Below, piece by piece: positions 1 through 9,901 of a stretch of DNA of 64,000 nt; position 1 is the first letter of the stretch, and each line of letters starts with the position of its first letter. The stretch comes from Terribacillus aidingensis (GTDB taxonomy: Bacteria; Bacillota; Bacilli; Bacillales; Amphibacillaceae), in assembly GCF_040703035.1 (NCBI RefSeq), contig NZ_CP159996.1:1336001-1400000 (forward strand), read 5' to 3'. The notes beneath the pieces were generated by a model. It did not search any database and was not told where the DNA came from. It was given only the letters and a program-made list of their open reading frames with translations. Position numbers and translations under genes: made by a program.

Positions 1-456
1 AATAATCCGATTCGGGTCTCTCGTTCCTTGCGTGATACGGCATACAAAGCTTTGCAGGTACGTGAGCAGCTGATTGCTAAGACTTCTAAAGACCCAACAA
101 CAGCTGAGATTGCTGCAGAGCTAGGTGTGCAGCCCTCTGATATAACATTCGCAATGGATGCGATCCAGGATCCGGTTTCTTTGTTCGAGCCGATTTATAA
201 CGATGGGGGTGACCCGATATTCGTTTTGGATCAGCTTCGCAGCGAGTCGGAAAATGATGCTAACTGGCTCGATAATCTTTCTTTGAAAGAAGGTATGCAT
301 CGTCTGAACGAACGGGAAAAAATGATTCTGAACAAGCGTTTCTTCCAAGGCAAAACACAGATGGAAGTCGCAGACGAAATTGGTATATCCCAAGCACAAG
401 TATCGCGGCTGGAAAAAGCTGCAATAGAAGAAATGAATAAACAAATGTTCGAGTGA
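1..456 (+). CDS. sigG: RNA polymerase sporulation sigma factor SigG, C-terminal part
   Basis: The frame is open from base 1, so the start lies outside the window. The product is the forespore-specific sigma factor that directs late sporulation genes. Visible are the end of region 3 and region 4, including the helix-turn-helix stretch GKTQMEVADEIGISQAQVSR near the C-terminus, and the typical SLFEPIYNDGGDPI segment of the SigF/SigG group. Its position directly upstream of the ylmC-divIVA cluster matches B. subtilis sigG. Assignment to SigG rather than SigF rests on this synteny and on sequence resemblance. Confidence 0.95.
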   Translation, partial: NNPIRVSRSLRDTAYKALQVREQLIAKTSKDPTTAEIAAELGVQPSDITFAMDAIQDPVSLFEPIYNDGGDPIFVLDQLRSESENDANWLDNLSLKEGMHRLNEREKMILNKRFFQGKTQMEVADEIGISQAQVSRLEKAAIEEMNKQMFE

Positions 457-484
457 AGACACCTGATTCAGGTGTCTTTTTTAT
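457..484 (+). terminator. Rho-independent terminator after sigG
   Basis: An inverted repeat AGACACCTGA / TCAGGTGTCT begins just after the stop codon and is followed by a T run. It should end the sigG transcript and separate it from ylmC. Confidence 0.85.
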
Positions 485-548
485 GTTTGCATGCTAATTC
501 ATGAGCTTGGCCGCATAGACTAGAAGAAAAGAGCAAAGGGGCCAAGTA

Positions 549-815
549 TTGATGACACTAACCGAATTGCAGATGAAGGATATAGTTCTGATGGAGAATG
601 GTAAAAAAGTAGGGAATGTGTCCGATTTGGAAATTAATGAACAAAATGGTCATATATCAGCAATTATCGTAACACTTCGAGGGAAGATGATGGGGCTGTT
701 CGGGAAGGAAGAGGAATTAGTCGTTCCATGGAATCAGATCATCACGATTGGAACAGATGTCATCTTAATCAAAAGTCCTGAACAAGCATCTGTGACAGAA
801 GAAGCGAGCAAGTAA
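549..815 (+). CDS. ylmC: YlmC/YmxH family PRC-barrel sporulation protein
   Basis: This is an 88-residue protein with a single PRC-barrel-like fold, of the YlmC/YmxH family found in spore formers; its molecular role is not established. The TTG at 549 is preferred because the resulting N-terminus (MMTLTELQMKD) lines up with the usual MxSxSELQxKD start of the family and follows an AAAGGGG ribosome site. An ATG lies immediately after at 552 and is an alternative. It sits between sigG and pgeF as in B. subtilis. Confidence 0.85.
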   Translation: MMTLTELQMKDIVLMENGKKVGNVSDLEINEQNGHISAIIVTLRGKMMGLFGKEEELVVPWNQIITIGTDVILIKSPEQASVTEEASK

Positions 816-876
816 TCTTGTACAGAATCAAGCGGAAATATGGTACTATAAAAGCAATCAGAGGAGTGGGTACCAT

Positions 877-1683
877 ATGAGAGAAACAGCTTCCGACTTG
901 AAAGGGCTGTATATGGAGCTTGGCGGATGGTCAGCTCCTGACAGTATCGTCTGCGGAATTACGACAAAATACAATGGTGTGAGTAAAGCGCCTTTTCATA
1001 GTCTGAATATGGGACTGCATGTCGGCGATGAGCCAGAAGCGGTCGTCCAAAATCGTCAGCTTCTTGCCGAAGCAATTCAGTTCCCCTTGGAAAGATGGGT
1101 ACTGGGTGAGCAAGTCCATGGGACGGAAATAGCGGTCGTCACCAAAAGAGAAGCAGGTCGCGGAAGCCGGGAATTAGCTGACAGCCTCCCATCAGTTGAT
1201 GGTTTGATCACGAATGAAAAAGGCATGCTTCTTGCTGCTTTCTTTGCAGACTGTGTGCCTCTTTATTTTTTCGATAGTACTAGTGGGTGGATCGGAATGG
1301 CACACGCTGGCTGGCGCGGAACTGTCGCAAATATGGCAGGGAAAATGATTGAAGCTCTTTGTAACAACGGAGCAAACAAGGAAAATTTACAAGCGATGAT
1401 CGGACCATGTATATCCAAGAACAGATACGAAGTGGACGATCATATTGTACAGCAGATACCTGAGCAATTCCGGGCTAAGGTGCTGGAGCCAAGCGGATCG
1501 GATCGATATTATCTTGATCTGCAGACACTCAATCGGCTGTATATGCTGCAAGCAGATATTCTGGATGAAAACATATTGACAGCGGCGCATTGTACATACG
1601 ATTCTCCGGAATTCTATTCACATCGGGAAGATCAAGGAAAAACCGGCCGTATGATCGGTTTTATCGGGATGAAAGAGGAGTAA
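877..1683 (+). CDS. pgeF: Peptidoglycan editing factor PgeF (YlmD, multicopper-oxidase-like/DUF152 family)
   Basis: A 268-residue protein of the PgeF/YfiH/YlmD family. Members have been linked to purine nucleoside metabolism and to preventing wrong residues entering peptidoglycan. The family's metal-site motifs are visible: ADCVPLYF, the H of MAHAGWRGT and the Cys of GPCIS. A strong GAGGAG ribosome site precedes the ATG. It heads the compact run ylmD-ylmE-sepF-ylmG-ylmH, probably one transcript with ylmE, which begins three bases downstream. Confidence 0.9.
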   Translation: MRETASDLKGLYMELGGWSAPDSIVCGITTKYNGVSKAPFHSLNMGLHVGDEPEAVVQNRQLLAEAIQFPLERWVLGEQVHGTEIAVVTKREAGRGSRELADSLPSVDGLITNEKGMLLAAFFADCVPLYFFDSTSGWIGMAHAGWRGTVANMAGKMIEALCNNGANKENLQAMIGPCISKNRYEVDDHIVQQIPEQFRAKVLEPSGSDRYYLDLQTLNRLYMLQADILDENILTAAHCTYDSPEFYSHREDQGKTGRMIGFIGMKEE

Positions 1684-1685
1684 GC

Positions 1686-2363
1686 ATGAATACAGTACAA
1701 GAGAATTTGAAACGGATCAAGGATGATATTAGCTCGGCAGCGGCTAAAACAGGCCGAAATTCCGAGGATATAACACTCCTTGCCGTTACGAAATATGTTA
1801 CAATTGAACGAACAGAAGAAGCTGTCGATGCCGGTATTGTCGATTTAGGCGAGAATCGGATCGAAGGTTTTCTTGAGAAGCAGGCAATCATTGGAGAAAA
1901 AGCTGTATGGCATTTCATCGGAAGCCTGCAAACAAGGAAAGTAAAAGATGTCATCAATCAGGTGGATTATCTGCATGCACTGGACAGACTGTCGCTCGCA
2001 AAGGAAATTCAGAAACGGGCAACAAAGAAGATCAAGTGCTTTGTCCAAGTCAATGTGAGCGGAGAAGCTACCAAATCAGGTGTTTCCCCTGATGAAACGC
2101 TGGCTTTTATCAAAGAGCTTGCAGAATTTCCGGCAATTGAAATTGTCGGTTTGATGACGATGGCACCTAATACAGAGGAGGAAGATGTACTTCGCAGTGT
2201 GTTCAGCGGCTTGAGACAGCTTCGTGACGAAGTGGCAGCTGCTGGGTTGACACATGCGCCTTGTACATTCTTATCCATGGGAATGAGTAATGATTACACA
2301 ATCGCTATAGAAGAAGGAGCGACTCATATCCGGGTCGGCTCTGCTCTTGTAGGTCCATACTAA
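1686..2363 (+). CDS. ylmE: YggS/YlmE family pyridoxal-phosphate-binding protein
   Basis: A 225-residue PLP-binding alanine-racemase-like barrel protein of the YggS/PLPBP family, thought to maintain PLP homeostasis. The PLP lysine lies in LLAVTKY near residue 36, and the phosphate-binding end shows the family's SMGMSNDY. The ATG at 1686 is chosen because AGAGGAG lies just upstream inside the end of pgeF and the protein then begins MNTVQENL, as expected. A longer in-frame extension into pgeF is not credible. Confidence 0.92.
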   Translation: MNTVQENLKRIKDDISSAAAKTGRNSEDITLLAVTKYVTIERTEEAVDAGIVDLGENRIEGFLEKQAIIGEKAVWHFIGSLQTRKVKDVINQVDYLHALDRLSLAKEIQKRATKKIKCFVQVNVSGEATKSGVSPDETLAFIKELAEFPAIEIVGLMTMAPNTEEEDVLRSVFSGLRQLRDEVAAAGLTHAPCTFLSMGMSNDYTIAIEEGATHIRVGSALVGPY

Positions 2364-2380
2364 AAAGCGAGGTGAAGAAA

Positions 2381-2821
2381 ATGAGTTTCAAGAATAAGAT
2401 GAAAAATTTCTTTACTGTAGATGATGAAGAATATGAATATGTCGAGGAACAGCCAAACGAACAAGAGGAGATCGAGCCATATCAGCCAGGCGGGCGGAAC
2501 CAGAATCAGAACGTTGTCAGCCTGAAAAGTGTGCAATCCTCTTCTAAAGTCGTTCTTTGCGAGCCAAGGACATATAATGAAGCACAGGAAATTGCCGATC
2601 ATGTTGTAAACAGAAGAGCGGTAGTGCTTAATCTACAGCGTGTCGACCATCACCAGGCTAAGCGTATCGTTGATTTTCTGAGTGGTACAGTCTACGCGGT
2701 TAATGGTGATATCCAGAAACTGGGCAGTCAAACCTTCCTGTGTGCTCCGGACAATATTGAACTAACTGGCAGCATATCCGATATGATAGAGGAGCAGGAT
2801 GACTATAATAAGAGGTGGTAG
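2381..2821 (+). CDS. sepF: Cell division protein SepF
   Basis: A 146-residue protein that forms rings and helps organise FtsZ filaments at the septum. The N-terminal amphipathic segment [11 protein letters not shown] (membrane anchor), an acidic linker, and the SepF core from about residue 55 ([19 protein letters not shown]) are visible. The ATG at 2381 follows GAGGTG at good spacing. A GTG at 2372 overlaps that ribosome site and is unlikely. The gene is part of the ylm cell-division cluster. Confidence 0.93.
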   Translation: MSFKNKMKNFFTVDDEEYEYVEEQPNEQEEIEPYQPGGRNQNQNVVSLKSVQSSSKVVLCEPRTYNEAQEIADHVVNRRAVVLNLQRVDHHQAKRIVDFLSGTVYAVNGDIQKLGSQTFLCAPDNIELTGSISDMIEEQDDYNKRW

Positions 2822-2827
2822 AAGCAG

Positions 2828-3085
2828 ATGCTTTGGAGCATAATTAGTACAGCTTTCACAGTATATTCTTTTGCGTTGATCGTCTATATACTGATGTCAT
2901 GGTTCCCGGGAGCCCGGCAGTCGGCATTCGGTGAAATTTTAGGAAGGATTTGTGAACCATATTTGGATGTATTTCGACGATTCATTCCACCGCTGGGAAT
3001 GATAGATCTCTCCCCAATCGTTGGGATCATTGTATTGCGCTTGGCGGAGAGTGGTTTGTATACAATTTATGCAATGATTTTCTAG
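2828..3085 (+). CDS. ylmG: YggT family membrane protein YlmG
   Basis: An 85-residue integral membrane protein of the YggT/YlmG family with two hydrophobic segments (about residues 5-25 and 62-82) and the family's MSWFPG and FRRFIPPLGMIDLSPIV motifs. Members are tied to division-site or envelope function in many bacteria. It starts six bases after sepF and runs with ylmH. Confidence 0.9.
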   Translation: MLWSIISTAFTVYSFALIVYILMSWFPGARQSAFGEILGRICEPYLDVFRRFIPPLGMIDLSPIVGIIVLRLAESGLYTIYAMIF

Positions 3086-3106
3086 TGATGAGGAGTACAA
3101 AGTAAC

Positions 3107-3880
3107 GTGAGTATCTATCAGCATTACCGGGAAGAGGAACGTCCTTTTATTGACCAAATTCTTTCCTGGATGGAACAAGTGGAGCGTCAATACCAGCCCC
3201 GGGTGACCGATTTCCTGGATCCCCGGGAACAGCTTATCTTCCGACAGCTGTTAGGCGGTCAGACCGAGCTGCAGTGGGCTTTTTCTGGCGGGACGGAAAA
3301 AGCGGAAAGAAAGCGGGGAATTATCGCTCCGCTTTATGACTCGATAACTCCCGAGGACTTTAGTATCGAGCTGCTCGAAGCTGCTTATCCCGATAAGTTT
3401 GTCACACTTGAGCACCGAGATGTGATGGGGTCTTTCCTTTCCCTTGGCATCGATCGCAAAAAACTGGGTGATATAAGTGTTAGGGAAGGCATAATCCAGC
3501 TTTTCACTACATCAGACATCGCAACATACATACGTGCGAATTTAGTTGAAGTTAAAAGAGCCAAGGTATCGTGGCAATCAGTAGATCCTAAACGGTTCAG
3601 ACCTGAAGAGGTAGAATGGGTCACGAGCGAAACAACTGTCTCCTCCCTCAGGCTGGATGCTATCGTAAAGGAACTTTATCGTATGTCACGCCAGCAGGCT
3701 GCAGAGCGCATCCAGAAAGGGCTTGTCAAAGTCAATTTCAAGACGGTCGAGGATGTCAGCTTTCAATTGGCTGAGGGAGACCTCATATCTCTGCGAGGAA
3801 TGGGCAGGGGCAAGCTTGCAGAAGTGAAAGGTACAACGAAGAAGGACAAGCAGCGAATCGCATTGGAAAAATTAAAGTAG
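3107..3880 (+). CDS. ylmH: S4-domain RNA-binding protein YlmH
   Basis: A 257-residue protein with the YlmH N-terminal region and a C-terminal S4 RNA-binding domain from about residue 180 (SSLRLDAIVKELYRMSRQ and GLVKVN). YlmH has been tied to ribosome-associated quality control. The GTG start follows GAGGAG about a dozen bases upstream, a rather long spacing. It is the last ylm gene before divIVA. Confidence 0.9.
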   Translation: MSIYQHYREEERPFIDQILSWMEQVERQYQPRVTDFLDPREQLIFRQLLGGQTELQWAFSGGTEKAERKRGIIAPLYDSITPEDFSIELLEAAYPDKFVTLEHRDVMGSFLSLGIDRKKLGDISVREGIIQLFTTSDIATYIRANLVEVKRAKVSWQSVDPKRFRPEEVEWVTSETTVSSLRLDAIVKELYRMSRQQAAERIQKGLVKVNFKTVEDVSFQLAEGDLISLRGMGRGKLAEVKGTTKKDKQRIALEKLK

Positions 3881-3954
3881 CCGTAATGGTTAATTTATGC
3901 TATCTTTGTCGAATAACAGCTATTATTTAGATTCTTTTACAGGAGGTGGCCGTT

Positions 3955-4455
3955 GTGCCATTAACACCTTTGGATATTCACAATAAAGAGTTCGCCCGCG
4001 GATTCCGCGGTTATGATGAAGATGATGTAAACGACTTCCTAGACAGGGTGATCAAGGATTATGAGATCATCATCCGAGAGAAGAAGGATTTAGAAGAACG
4101 TGTACAGCAGCTCGAAGAACGACTTGGACATTTCAATAATATTGAAACGACTTTGAATAAGTCGATCCTTGTAGCGCAGGAAACTGCCGAAGAAGTGAAG
4201 GGCAATGCAATGAAAGAGTCTAAGCTGATCATCAAAGAAGCTGAGAAGAATGCTGACCGTATCATCAATGAGTCCCTCACAAAGTCACGCCAGATTGCTT
4301 TGGAAGTCGAGGACCTTAAAAAACAGGCAAAAGTATTCCGTACACGCTTGAAGATGCTGGTGGAAGCACAGCTTGAGATGATTGAAACGGATGATTGGGA
4401 TGGTTTATTCGCCACAGAGGTAGCGTATGAGCCTGAGGAAGAGAAGGCGGAATAA
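3955..4455 (+). CDS. divIVA: Septum-site and pole-determining protein DivIVA
   Basis: A 166-residue coiled-coil protein that binds curved membrane and recruits division and pole factors. The membrane-binding N-terminus MPLTPLDIHNKEFARGFRGY is clear, followed by a long coiled coil (about residues 30-145) and an acidic tail. The GTG at 3955 is chosen: AGGAGGTGG lies five bases before it and it gives the invariant MPLTP start. An in-frame GTG at 3946 overlaps the ribosome site. Confidence 0.95.
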   Translation: MPLTPLDIHNKEFARGFRGYDEDDVNDFLDRVIKDYEIIIREKKDLEERVQQLEERLGHFNNIETTLNKSILVAQETAEEVKGNAMKESKLIIKEAEKNADRIINESLTKSRQIALEVEDLKKQAKVFRTRLKMLVEAQLEMIETDDWDGLFATEVAYEPEEEKAE

Positions 4456-4507
4456 AGTCCGCTTGACGTTTTTCGCAAACTTACATATAATTTTACTATT
4501 ATTAGCA

Positions 4508-4770
4508 AACAACATGACCATGATATAAAGACTGTGATCGGGACAGTAGGAAGTCCATACCGCTTTCAAAGCGAGCCAGGGAAGGTGAGAGCCTGGTACG
4601 GTATCTCTTTCGAACATCACCCGCTAGTTTCCATTCGAACCGCAAGCAGTAGAAATGGACGTCTCATTCACGTTACGAATTCGAGTGGATAGACGATACT
4701 AGTCTGTCTATAAGGGTGGTACCGCGAGTCTCTCTCGTCCCTTCTGGGATGATGAGGGACTCCTTTTTTT
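4508..4770 (+). promoter_or_regulatory. T-box leader of ileS (tRNA-Ile-sensing riboswitch)
   Basis: The antiterminator T-box element AGGGTGGTACCGCG is exact at 4713-4726. It is followed by a terminator stem (GAGTC... / ...GGGACTC) and T run at about 4726-4770. Stem I elements are visible upstream: ACAGTAGGAAG near 4541, and GGTGAGAGCC near 4584. A likely specifier ATC (isoleucine) lies at 4616-4618 in the GAAC-ATC-ACC context. Uncharged tRNA-Ile should favour read-through into ileS. Confidence 0.93.
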
Positions 4771-4807
4771 GCCCAAAATTATCGGTCATCATAAGGAGGA
4801 AAAAACA

Positions 4808-7561
4808 TTGGATTACAAAGAAACACTGCTGATGCCGGAAACGGCTTTCCCGATGCGCGGCAACCTGCCGAACAAAGAACCAAAAATGCAGCAGGACTGG
4901 GAAGAACAAAACATCTACAAAAAAGTGCAGGAAAGAACGGAAGGGCGCCCGCTCTTCGTTTTGCATGACGGACCTCCATACGCCAATGGTGACCTTCATA
5001 TGGGCCATGCGCTTAACAAAGTATTGAAAGACTTTATCGTGCGTTATAAATCGATGTCTGGCTTCCATGCACCATATGTTCCAGGCTGGGATACACACGG
5101 ACTGCCGATCGAGCAGGCGCTTACGAAAAAGAAAGTCGACCGCAAGAAAATGACGGTTGCGGAATTCCGCCGTCTTTGTGCTGAATATGCGATGCAGCAG
5201 ATCAATAACCAGCGCACACAGTTCAAGCAACTAGGTGTTCGGGGGGATTGGGATAATCCTTATATCACGCTGACAAAGGATTATGAAGCAGCACAAATCA
5301 AAGTGTTCGGCGAAATGGCTGAACGCGGCTATATCTATAAAGGTATGAAGCCAGTATACTGGTCTCCATCTTCTGAATCTGCTTTGGCAGAAGCTGAAAT
5401 CGAGTACCAAGACAAACGCTCTGCATCTATCTATGTAGCTTTTCAAGTAAGAGATGGTAAGAACTTGTTCCAAGGTGACGAGAAATTCATCATTTGGACA
5501 ACAACTCCTTGGACATTGCCTGCTAACGTTGCAATCTCGCTTCATCCTGAAGTGACATACGTGGTTGCACAAGTCGGCAGCGAGAAATATGTCGTGGCAG
5601 AAGACTTGCTTAGCAGCGTTACAGAAACACTTGAATGGAGCAGTCCTGAAGTACTGAAAACATTCAAAGGAAAAGAAGCAGAGTACGTTACAACACAGCA
5701 TCCTTTCTATGACCGTGAATCGTTGATCATTCTTGGCGAACATGTTACGACTGACAGCGGTACAGGCTGCGTACACACAGCACCTGGACACGGGGAAGAA
5801 GATTTCTTTGCCAGTCAAAAATACAAATTGCCAATCATCAGCCCGCTAGATGACAAAGGAGTATTTACAAGTGAAGCTCCTGGTTTTGAAGGTGTATTCT
5901 ATGATACGGCAAACAAAGAAATCACAGAACTGCTTGAAGAAAAAGGCGCATTACTGAAACTTGAGTTCTTCACACATTCTTACCCGCATGACTGGCGTAC
6001 AAAGAAACCTGTCATCTATCGTGCAACAGCGCAATGGTTTGCTTCCATCAAAGCATTCCGTGAGCAGATCATCGAACAAATCAAGGAAGTGGAATGGTTC
6101 CCGAAATGGGGCGAAACACGCCTTTATAACATGTTCCGTGATCGTGAAGACTGGTGTATTTCCCGTCAGCGTGCATGGGGTGTTCCGATTCCTGTATTCT
6201 ACGGTGAAAATGGAGAACCTATCATCACAGAAGAAACGATCCAGCATGTTTCCGACCTATTCCTTGAGCACGGCTCTAACATCTGGTTCGAAAGAGAAGC
6301 AAAAGACCTATTGCCTGAAGGCTTCACTTCCGAGCATAGCCCGAACGGCATCTTCACGAAAGAAACAGATATCATGGACGTGTGGTTCGACTCTGGTTCT
6401 TCACACCAAGGTGTGTTAGTGAACCGTCCGGAATTACAGCGTCCAGCTGACCTTTACTTGGAAGGCTCCGATCAATATCGCGGCTGGTTCAACTCTTCCT
6501 TGACAACTGCTGTTGCTGTAACAGGCAAAGCACCGTACAAAGCAGTTCTAAGCCACGGATTTGCATTGGACGGAAAAGGCAAGAAGATGAGTAAATCGCT
6601 TGGAAACATCGTTGTACCGGCGAAAATAATGAAGCAGTATGGTGCGGATATCCTCCGTCTATGGGTTGCTTCCGTGGATTATCAATCAGATGTCCGTATC
6701 TCTGATGAAATCATCAAACAGACATCCGAAGGCTATCGCAAAATCCGGAATACGTTCCGCTTCTTGCTTGCCAACTTGCATGATTTCGATCCTGCGAAGG
6801 ACAGTGTAGCGCATGCTGATATGGTGGAAGTGGATCGTTATATGCTTGCGAAGCTTTCTGACTTGACGAAGCACGTACGCGCGAGCTACGACAAATACGA
6901 ATTTGCGGATGTATATTCTGCAATCCTTAGCTTCTGTTCTGTAGAACTTAGTGCGTTCTACCTTGATTTCGGTAAAGATATCCTTTATATCGAGGCTGCT
7001 GATCATCCAGCACGCCGCAGCATCCAGACTGCCTATTACGAAATCGTAAAAGCGCTTCTGCAAATGCTTGCACCGATTCTTGCACATACAACAGAGGAAG
7101 CTTGGAGCTATATTCCTGGTGAAAAAGCAGAAAGCGTCCAGTTGACTGACTTCCCAGAAGCTGCAGTAATTGCAGATCATGATGAGCTATTGACAAAATG
7201 GGATCATTTCATGAAAGTACGTGATGATGTTCTGAAAGCTTTGGAAATCGCCCGAAGTGAGAAAGTCATTGGTAAATCACTCGAATCTAAATTAACGATT
7301 GTTGCAAAAGACGATGCAACGAAACAGCTTCTTCAAGGCATTGATAATTTGCATCAATTGCTTATTGTATCTGAGGCTGATGTAGTGGATGCAGATGCAG
7401 ATGCTGCTGATTATGAACATGTGGCTGTTCGTGTGGAAAAACATCCGGCAGACCGATGCGAACGCTGCTGGGTTGCTTCTGACACAGTTGGGCAGGATGA
7501 GAAGCATCCTGAGCTATGTTCGCGCTGTGCAAGTATCGTGGAAGCACACTATCACGCGTAA
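4808..7561 (+). CDS. ileS: Isoleucyl-tRNA synthetase
   Basis: A 917-residue class I synthetase that charges tRNA-Ile. The HIGH motif is HMGH at residues 64-67 and KMSKS at 593-597. A C-terminal zinc knuckle starts at Cys884 (CERCW ... CSRC). The TTG at 4808 is taken as start: AAGGAGG lies just upstream and the product begins [10 protein letters not shown] like its relatives. The length matches bacterial IleS of the Bacillus type. Expression is controlled by the T-box leader. Confidence 0.97.
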   Translation: MDYKETLLMPETAFPMRGNLPNKEPKMQQDWEEQNIYKKVQERTEGRPLFVLHDGPPYANGDLHMGHALNKVLKDFIVRYKSMSGFHAPYVPGWDTHGLPIEQALTKKKVDRKKMTVAEFRRLCAEYAMQQINNQRTQFKQLGVRGDWDNPYITLTKDYEAAQIKVFGEMAERGYIYKGMKPVYWSPSSESALAEAEIEYQDKRSASIYVAFQVRDGKNLFQGDEKFIIWTTTPWTLPANVAISLHPEVTYVVAQVGSEKYVVAEDLLSSVTETLEWSSPEVLKTFKGKEAEYVTTQHPFYDRESLIILGEHVTTDSGTGCVHTAPGHGEEDFFASQKYKLPIISPLDDKGVFTSEAPGFEGVFYDTANKEITELLEEKGALLKLEFFTHSYPHDWRTKKPVIYRATAQWFASIKAFREQIIEQIKEVEWFPKWGETRLYNMFRDREDWCISRQRAWGVPIPVFYGENGEPIITEETIQHVSDLFLEHGSNIWFEREAKDLLPEGFTSEHSPNGIFTKETDIMDVWFDSGSSHQGVLVNRPELQRPADLYLEGSDQYRGWFNSSLTTAVAVTGKAPYKAVLSHGFALDGKGKKMSKSLGNIVVPAKIMKQYGADILRLWVASVDYQSDVRISDEIIKQTSEGYRKIRNTFRFLLANLHDFDPAKDSVAHADMVEVDRYMLAKLSDLTKHVRASYDKYEFADVYSAILSFCSVELSAFYLDFGKDILYIEAADHPARRSIQTAYYEIVKALLQMLAPILAHTTEEAWSYIPGEKAESVQLTDFPEAAVIADHDELLTKWDHFMKVRDDVLKALEIARSEKVIGKSLESKLTIVAKDDATKQLLQGIDNLHQLLIVSEADVVDADADAADYEHVAVRVEKHPADRCERCWVASDTVGQDEKHPELCSRCASIVEAHYHA

Positions 7562-7563
7562 GG

Positions 7564-7600
7564 AGAGAAAGCTTCGCTTTAAGGCGAAGCTTTCTTTTTA
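7564..7600 (+). terminator. Terminator after ileS
   Basis: A strong inverted repeat GAAAGCTTCGC / GCGAAGCTTTC is followed by TTTTT. It isolates ileS from lspA. Confidence 0.9.
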
Positions 7601-7674
7601 TCTGGACAATCTTTTTAGCCGCATCTATGGTAAAATGCAAGGTAGATTGTATTTGAACGGAGGAAAAGAAGTCC

Positions 7675-8139
7675 ATGTATTTTGTCATTGCGATTATTCT
7701 GATCATCATTGATCAGCTAACAAAATTGGCAGTAGTGAAGAATATGACGGAAGGAGAGTCAATTCCGATCATCGATAATTTCCTGTACCTGTCTTCTCAT
7801 CGTAACAGAGGAGCAGCCTGGGGGATATTGGAAGGTCATTTTTGGTTCTTCTATCTTGTAACAGCGATTGTTATTGTCATAGTCAGCTACTATATTGTGA
7901 AATATAGCAAGGAAAGCAAATTGATGGGTGCCGGTCTTTCGCTTGTACTTGGCGGAGCCATCGGCAACTTCATCGATCGGCTGTTTCGTAAGGAGGTCGT
8001 CGATTTCGTCGATACACGATTCGGTGACTATCATTATCCAATCTTCAACGTGGCGGATTCCTGTCTGGTTGTAGGTGTAATCCTCATCATTATTGCAATG
8101 CTGCTTGATGAGCGAAAGAAAGGAAGAAAAGAAGCATGA
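7675..8139 (+). CDS. lspA: Lipoprotein signal peptidase (signal peptidase II)
   Basis: A 154-residue polytopic aspartyl protease that removes signal peptides from prolipoproteins. Four membrane segments are evident. The catalytic aspartates lie in GNFIDR and FNVADS, and the SHRNRGAAWGIL motif is present. CGGAGGA precedes the ATG. The next gene starts within its stop codon (ATGA overlap), indicating translational coupling with rluD. Confidence 0.95.
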   Translation: MYFVIAIILIIIDQLTKLAVVKNMTEGESIPIIDNFLYLSSHRNRGAAWGILEGHFWFFYLVTAIVIVIVSYYIVKYSKESKLMGAGLSLVLGGAIGNFIDRLFRKEVVDFVDTRFGDYHYPIFNVADSCLVVGVILIIIAMLLDERKKGRKEA

Positions 8140-9047
8140 GTCAGTTTGACCATACAGTCGCAGCCGAGGAAGCGGGTTTGCGCATCGATAAACTGTTATC
8201 TGATATCCAGGAGGATGTTTCCCGGAGTCAGGCTCAGAGCTGGATCAAAGAGGATCTGGTTACTGTGAACGGCACTAAAGTAAAGAATAAGTATACTGTG
8301 CAAGAAGGGGACGTGATCGAGTGGTCGATTCCGGAACCTGAAGAAATGAAAATCGAAGCGGAGAATATCCCGCTTGAGATCATTTATGAAGATGCAGATA
8401 TTGCAGTTGTGAATAAGCCGCGAGGAATGGTTGTACATCCATCCAACGGTCATCAGACTGGTACGATGGTTCACGCGCTGCTATATCATCTTAAAGATCT
8501 ATCCGGTATCAATGGAACGATGCGTCCGGGGATCGTACATCGTATCGATAAGGATACAAGCGGCCTTCTAGTCGTCGCTAAGCATGATAAAGCGCACCAA
8601 AAATTGACAGATATGCTGAAGGAACATGACATTGAACGGAAGTACCGTGCCATTGTTCATGGTGTGATCGATCACGAGTTTGGCACAATTGAAGCGCCAA
8701 TTGGACGTGACCCAAATGACCGTCAGAAAATGGCTGTCGTAGAAAATGGAAAACCTGCAGTGACGCATTTTGAGGTGCTGGAACGTTTTGATGAATTCAC
8801 TTATTTGGAATGTAAGCTGGAGACAGGCAGAACACATCAGATTCGTGTGCATATGCAATACATCGGTTATCCGCTTGCTGGAGACCCTAAATACGGTCCG
8901 CGCAGAACGTTGGATATCGGTGGCCAAGCGCTGCATGCTGCTGTTCTTGGCTTCAACCACCCTATCTCTGGTGAATGGATGCATTTCGAAGCTCCTGTTC
9001 CTGACGTGTTCCAAGATGAATTGGACAAGTTGAAGTTCAATGCTTGA
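8136..9047 (+). CDS. rluD: RluA/RluD family ribosomal pseudouridine synthase
   Basis: A 303-residue enzyme with an N-terminal S4 domain (about residues 12-75) and a RluA-type catalytic domain. The catalytic Asp is in HRIDKDTSGL. It isomerises uridines in 23S rRNA. Length and position match YlyB of B. subtilis, directly upstream of the pyr leader. Confidence 0.92.
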   Translation: MSQFDHTVAAEEAGLRIDKLLSDIQEDVSRSQAQSWIKEDLVTVNGTKVKNKYTVQEGDVIEWSIPEPEEMKIEAENIPLEIIYEDADIAVVNKPRGMVVHPSNGHQTGTMVHALLYHLKDLSGINGTMRPGIVHRIDKDTSGLLVVAKHDKAHQKLTDMLKEHDIERKYRAIVHGVIDHEFGTIEAPIGRDPNDRQKMAVVENGKPAVTHFEVLERFDEFTYLECKLETGRTHQIRVHMQYIGYPLAGDPKYGPRRTLDIGGQALHAAVLGFNHPISGEWMHFEAPVPDVFQDELDKLKFNA

Positions 9048-9090
9048 CAGTCGTTCTCTGACATGCGATACTTAATGCAGTTGAATAAGA

Positions 9091-9765
<675 letters not shown>

Positions 9766-9769
9766 GGAC

Positions 9770-9876
9770 CTTTAATGGAAGTCCAGAGAGGCTTACAAGG
9801 TCGCAAGCAACAACGTAGTCACGGAAGTGGCAGACGTGTGCCTCTTTGCGACCATAATCGCGAAGAGGCTTTTTTT
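9770..9876 (+). promoter_or_regulatory. PyrR-dependent attenuator 2 (pyrR-pyrP intergenic)
   Basis: A second PyrR-binding element (CCTTTAATGGAAGTCCAGAG then AGGCTT) starts just after the pyrR stop. A terminator stem GCCTCTTTGCGA / TCGCGAAGAGGC with a T run occupies 9840-9876. Confidence 0.9.
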
Positions 9877-9901
9877 ATAGGGAAAAAGAGGAGAGAAACA
9901 G

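Noticed and set aside
4673..5230. Long open frame on the minus strand within the T-box and ileS
   Set aside because: It lies opposite a certain gene and a structured leader, has no family motif, and is a shadow of the coding strand.
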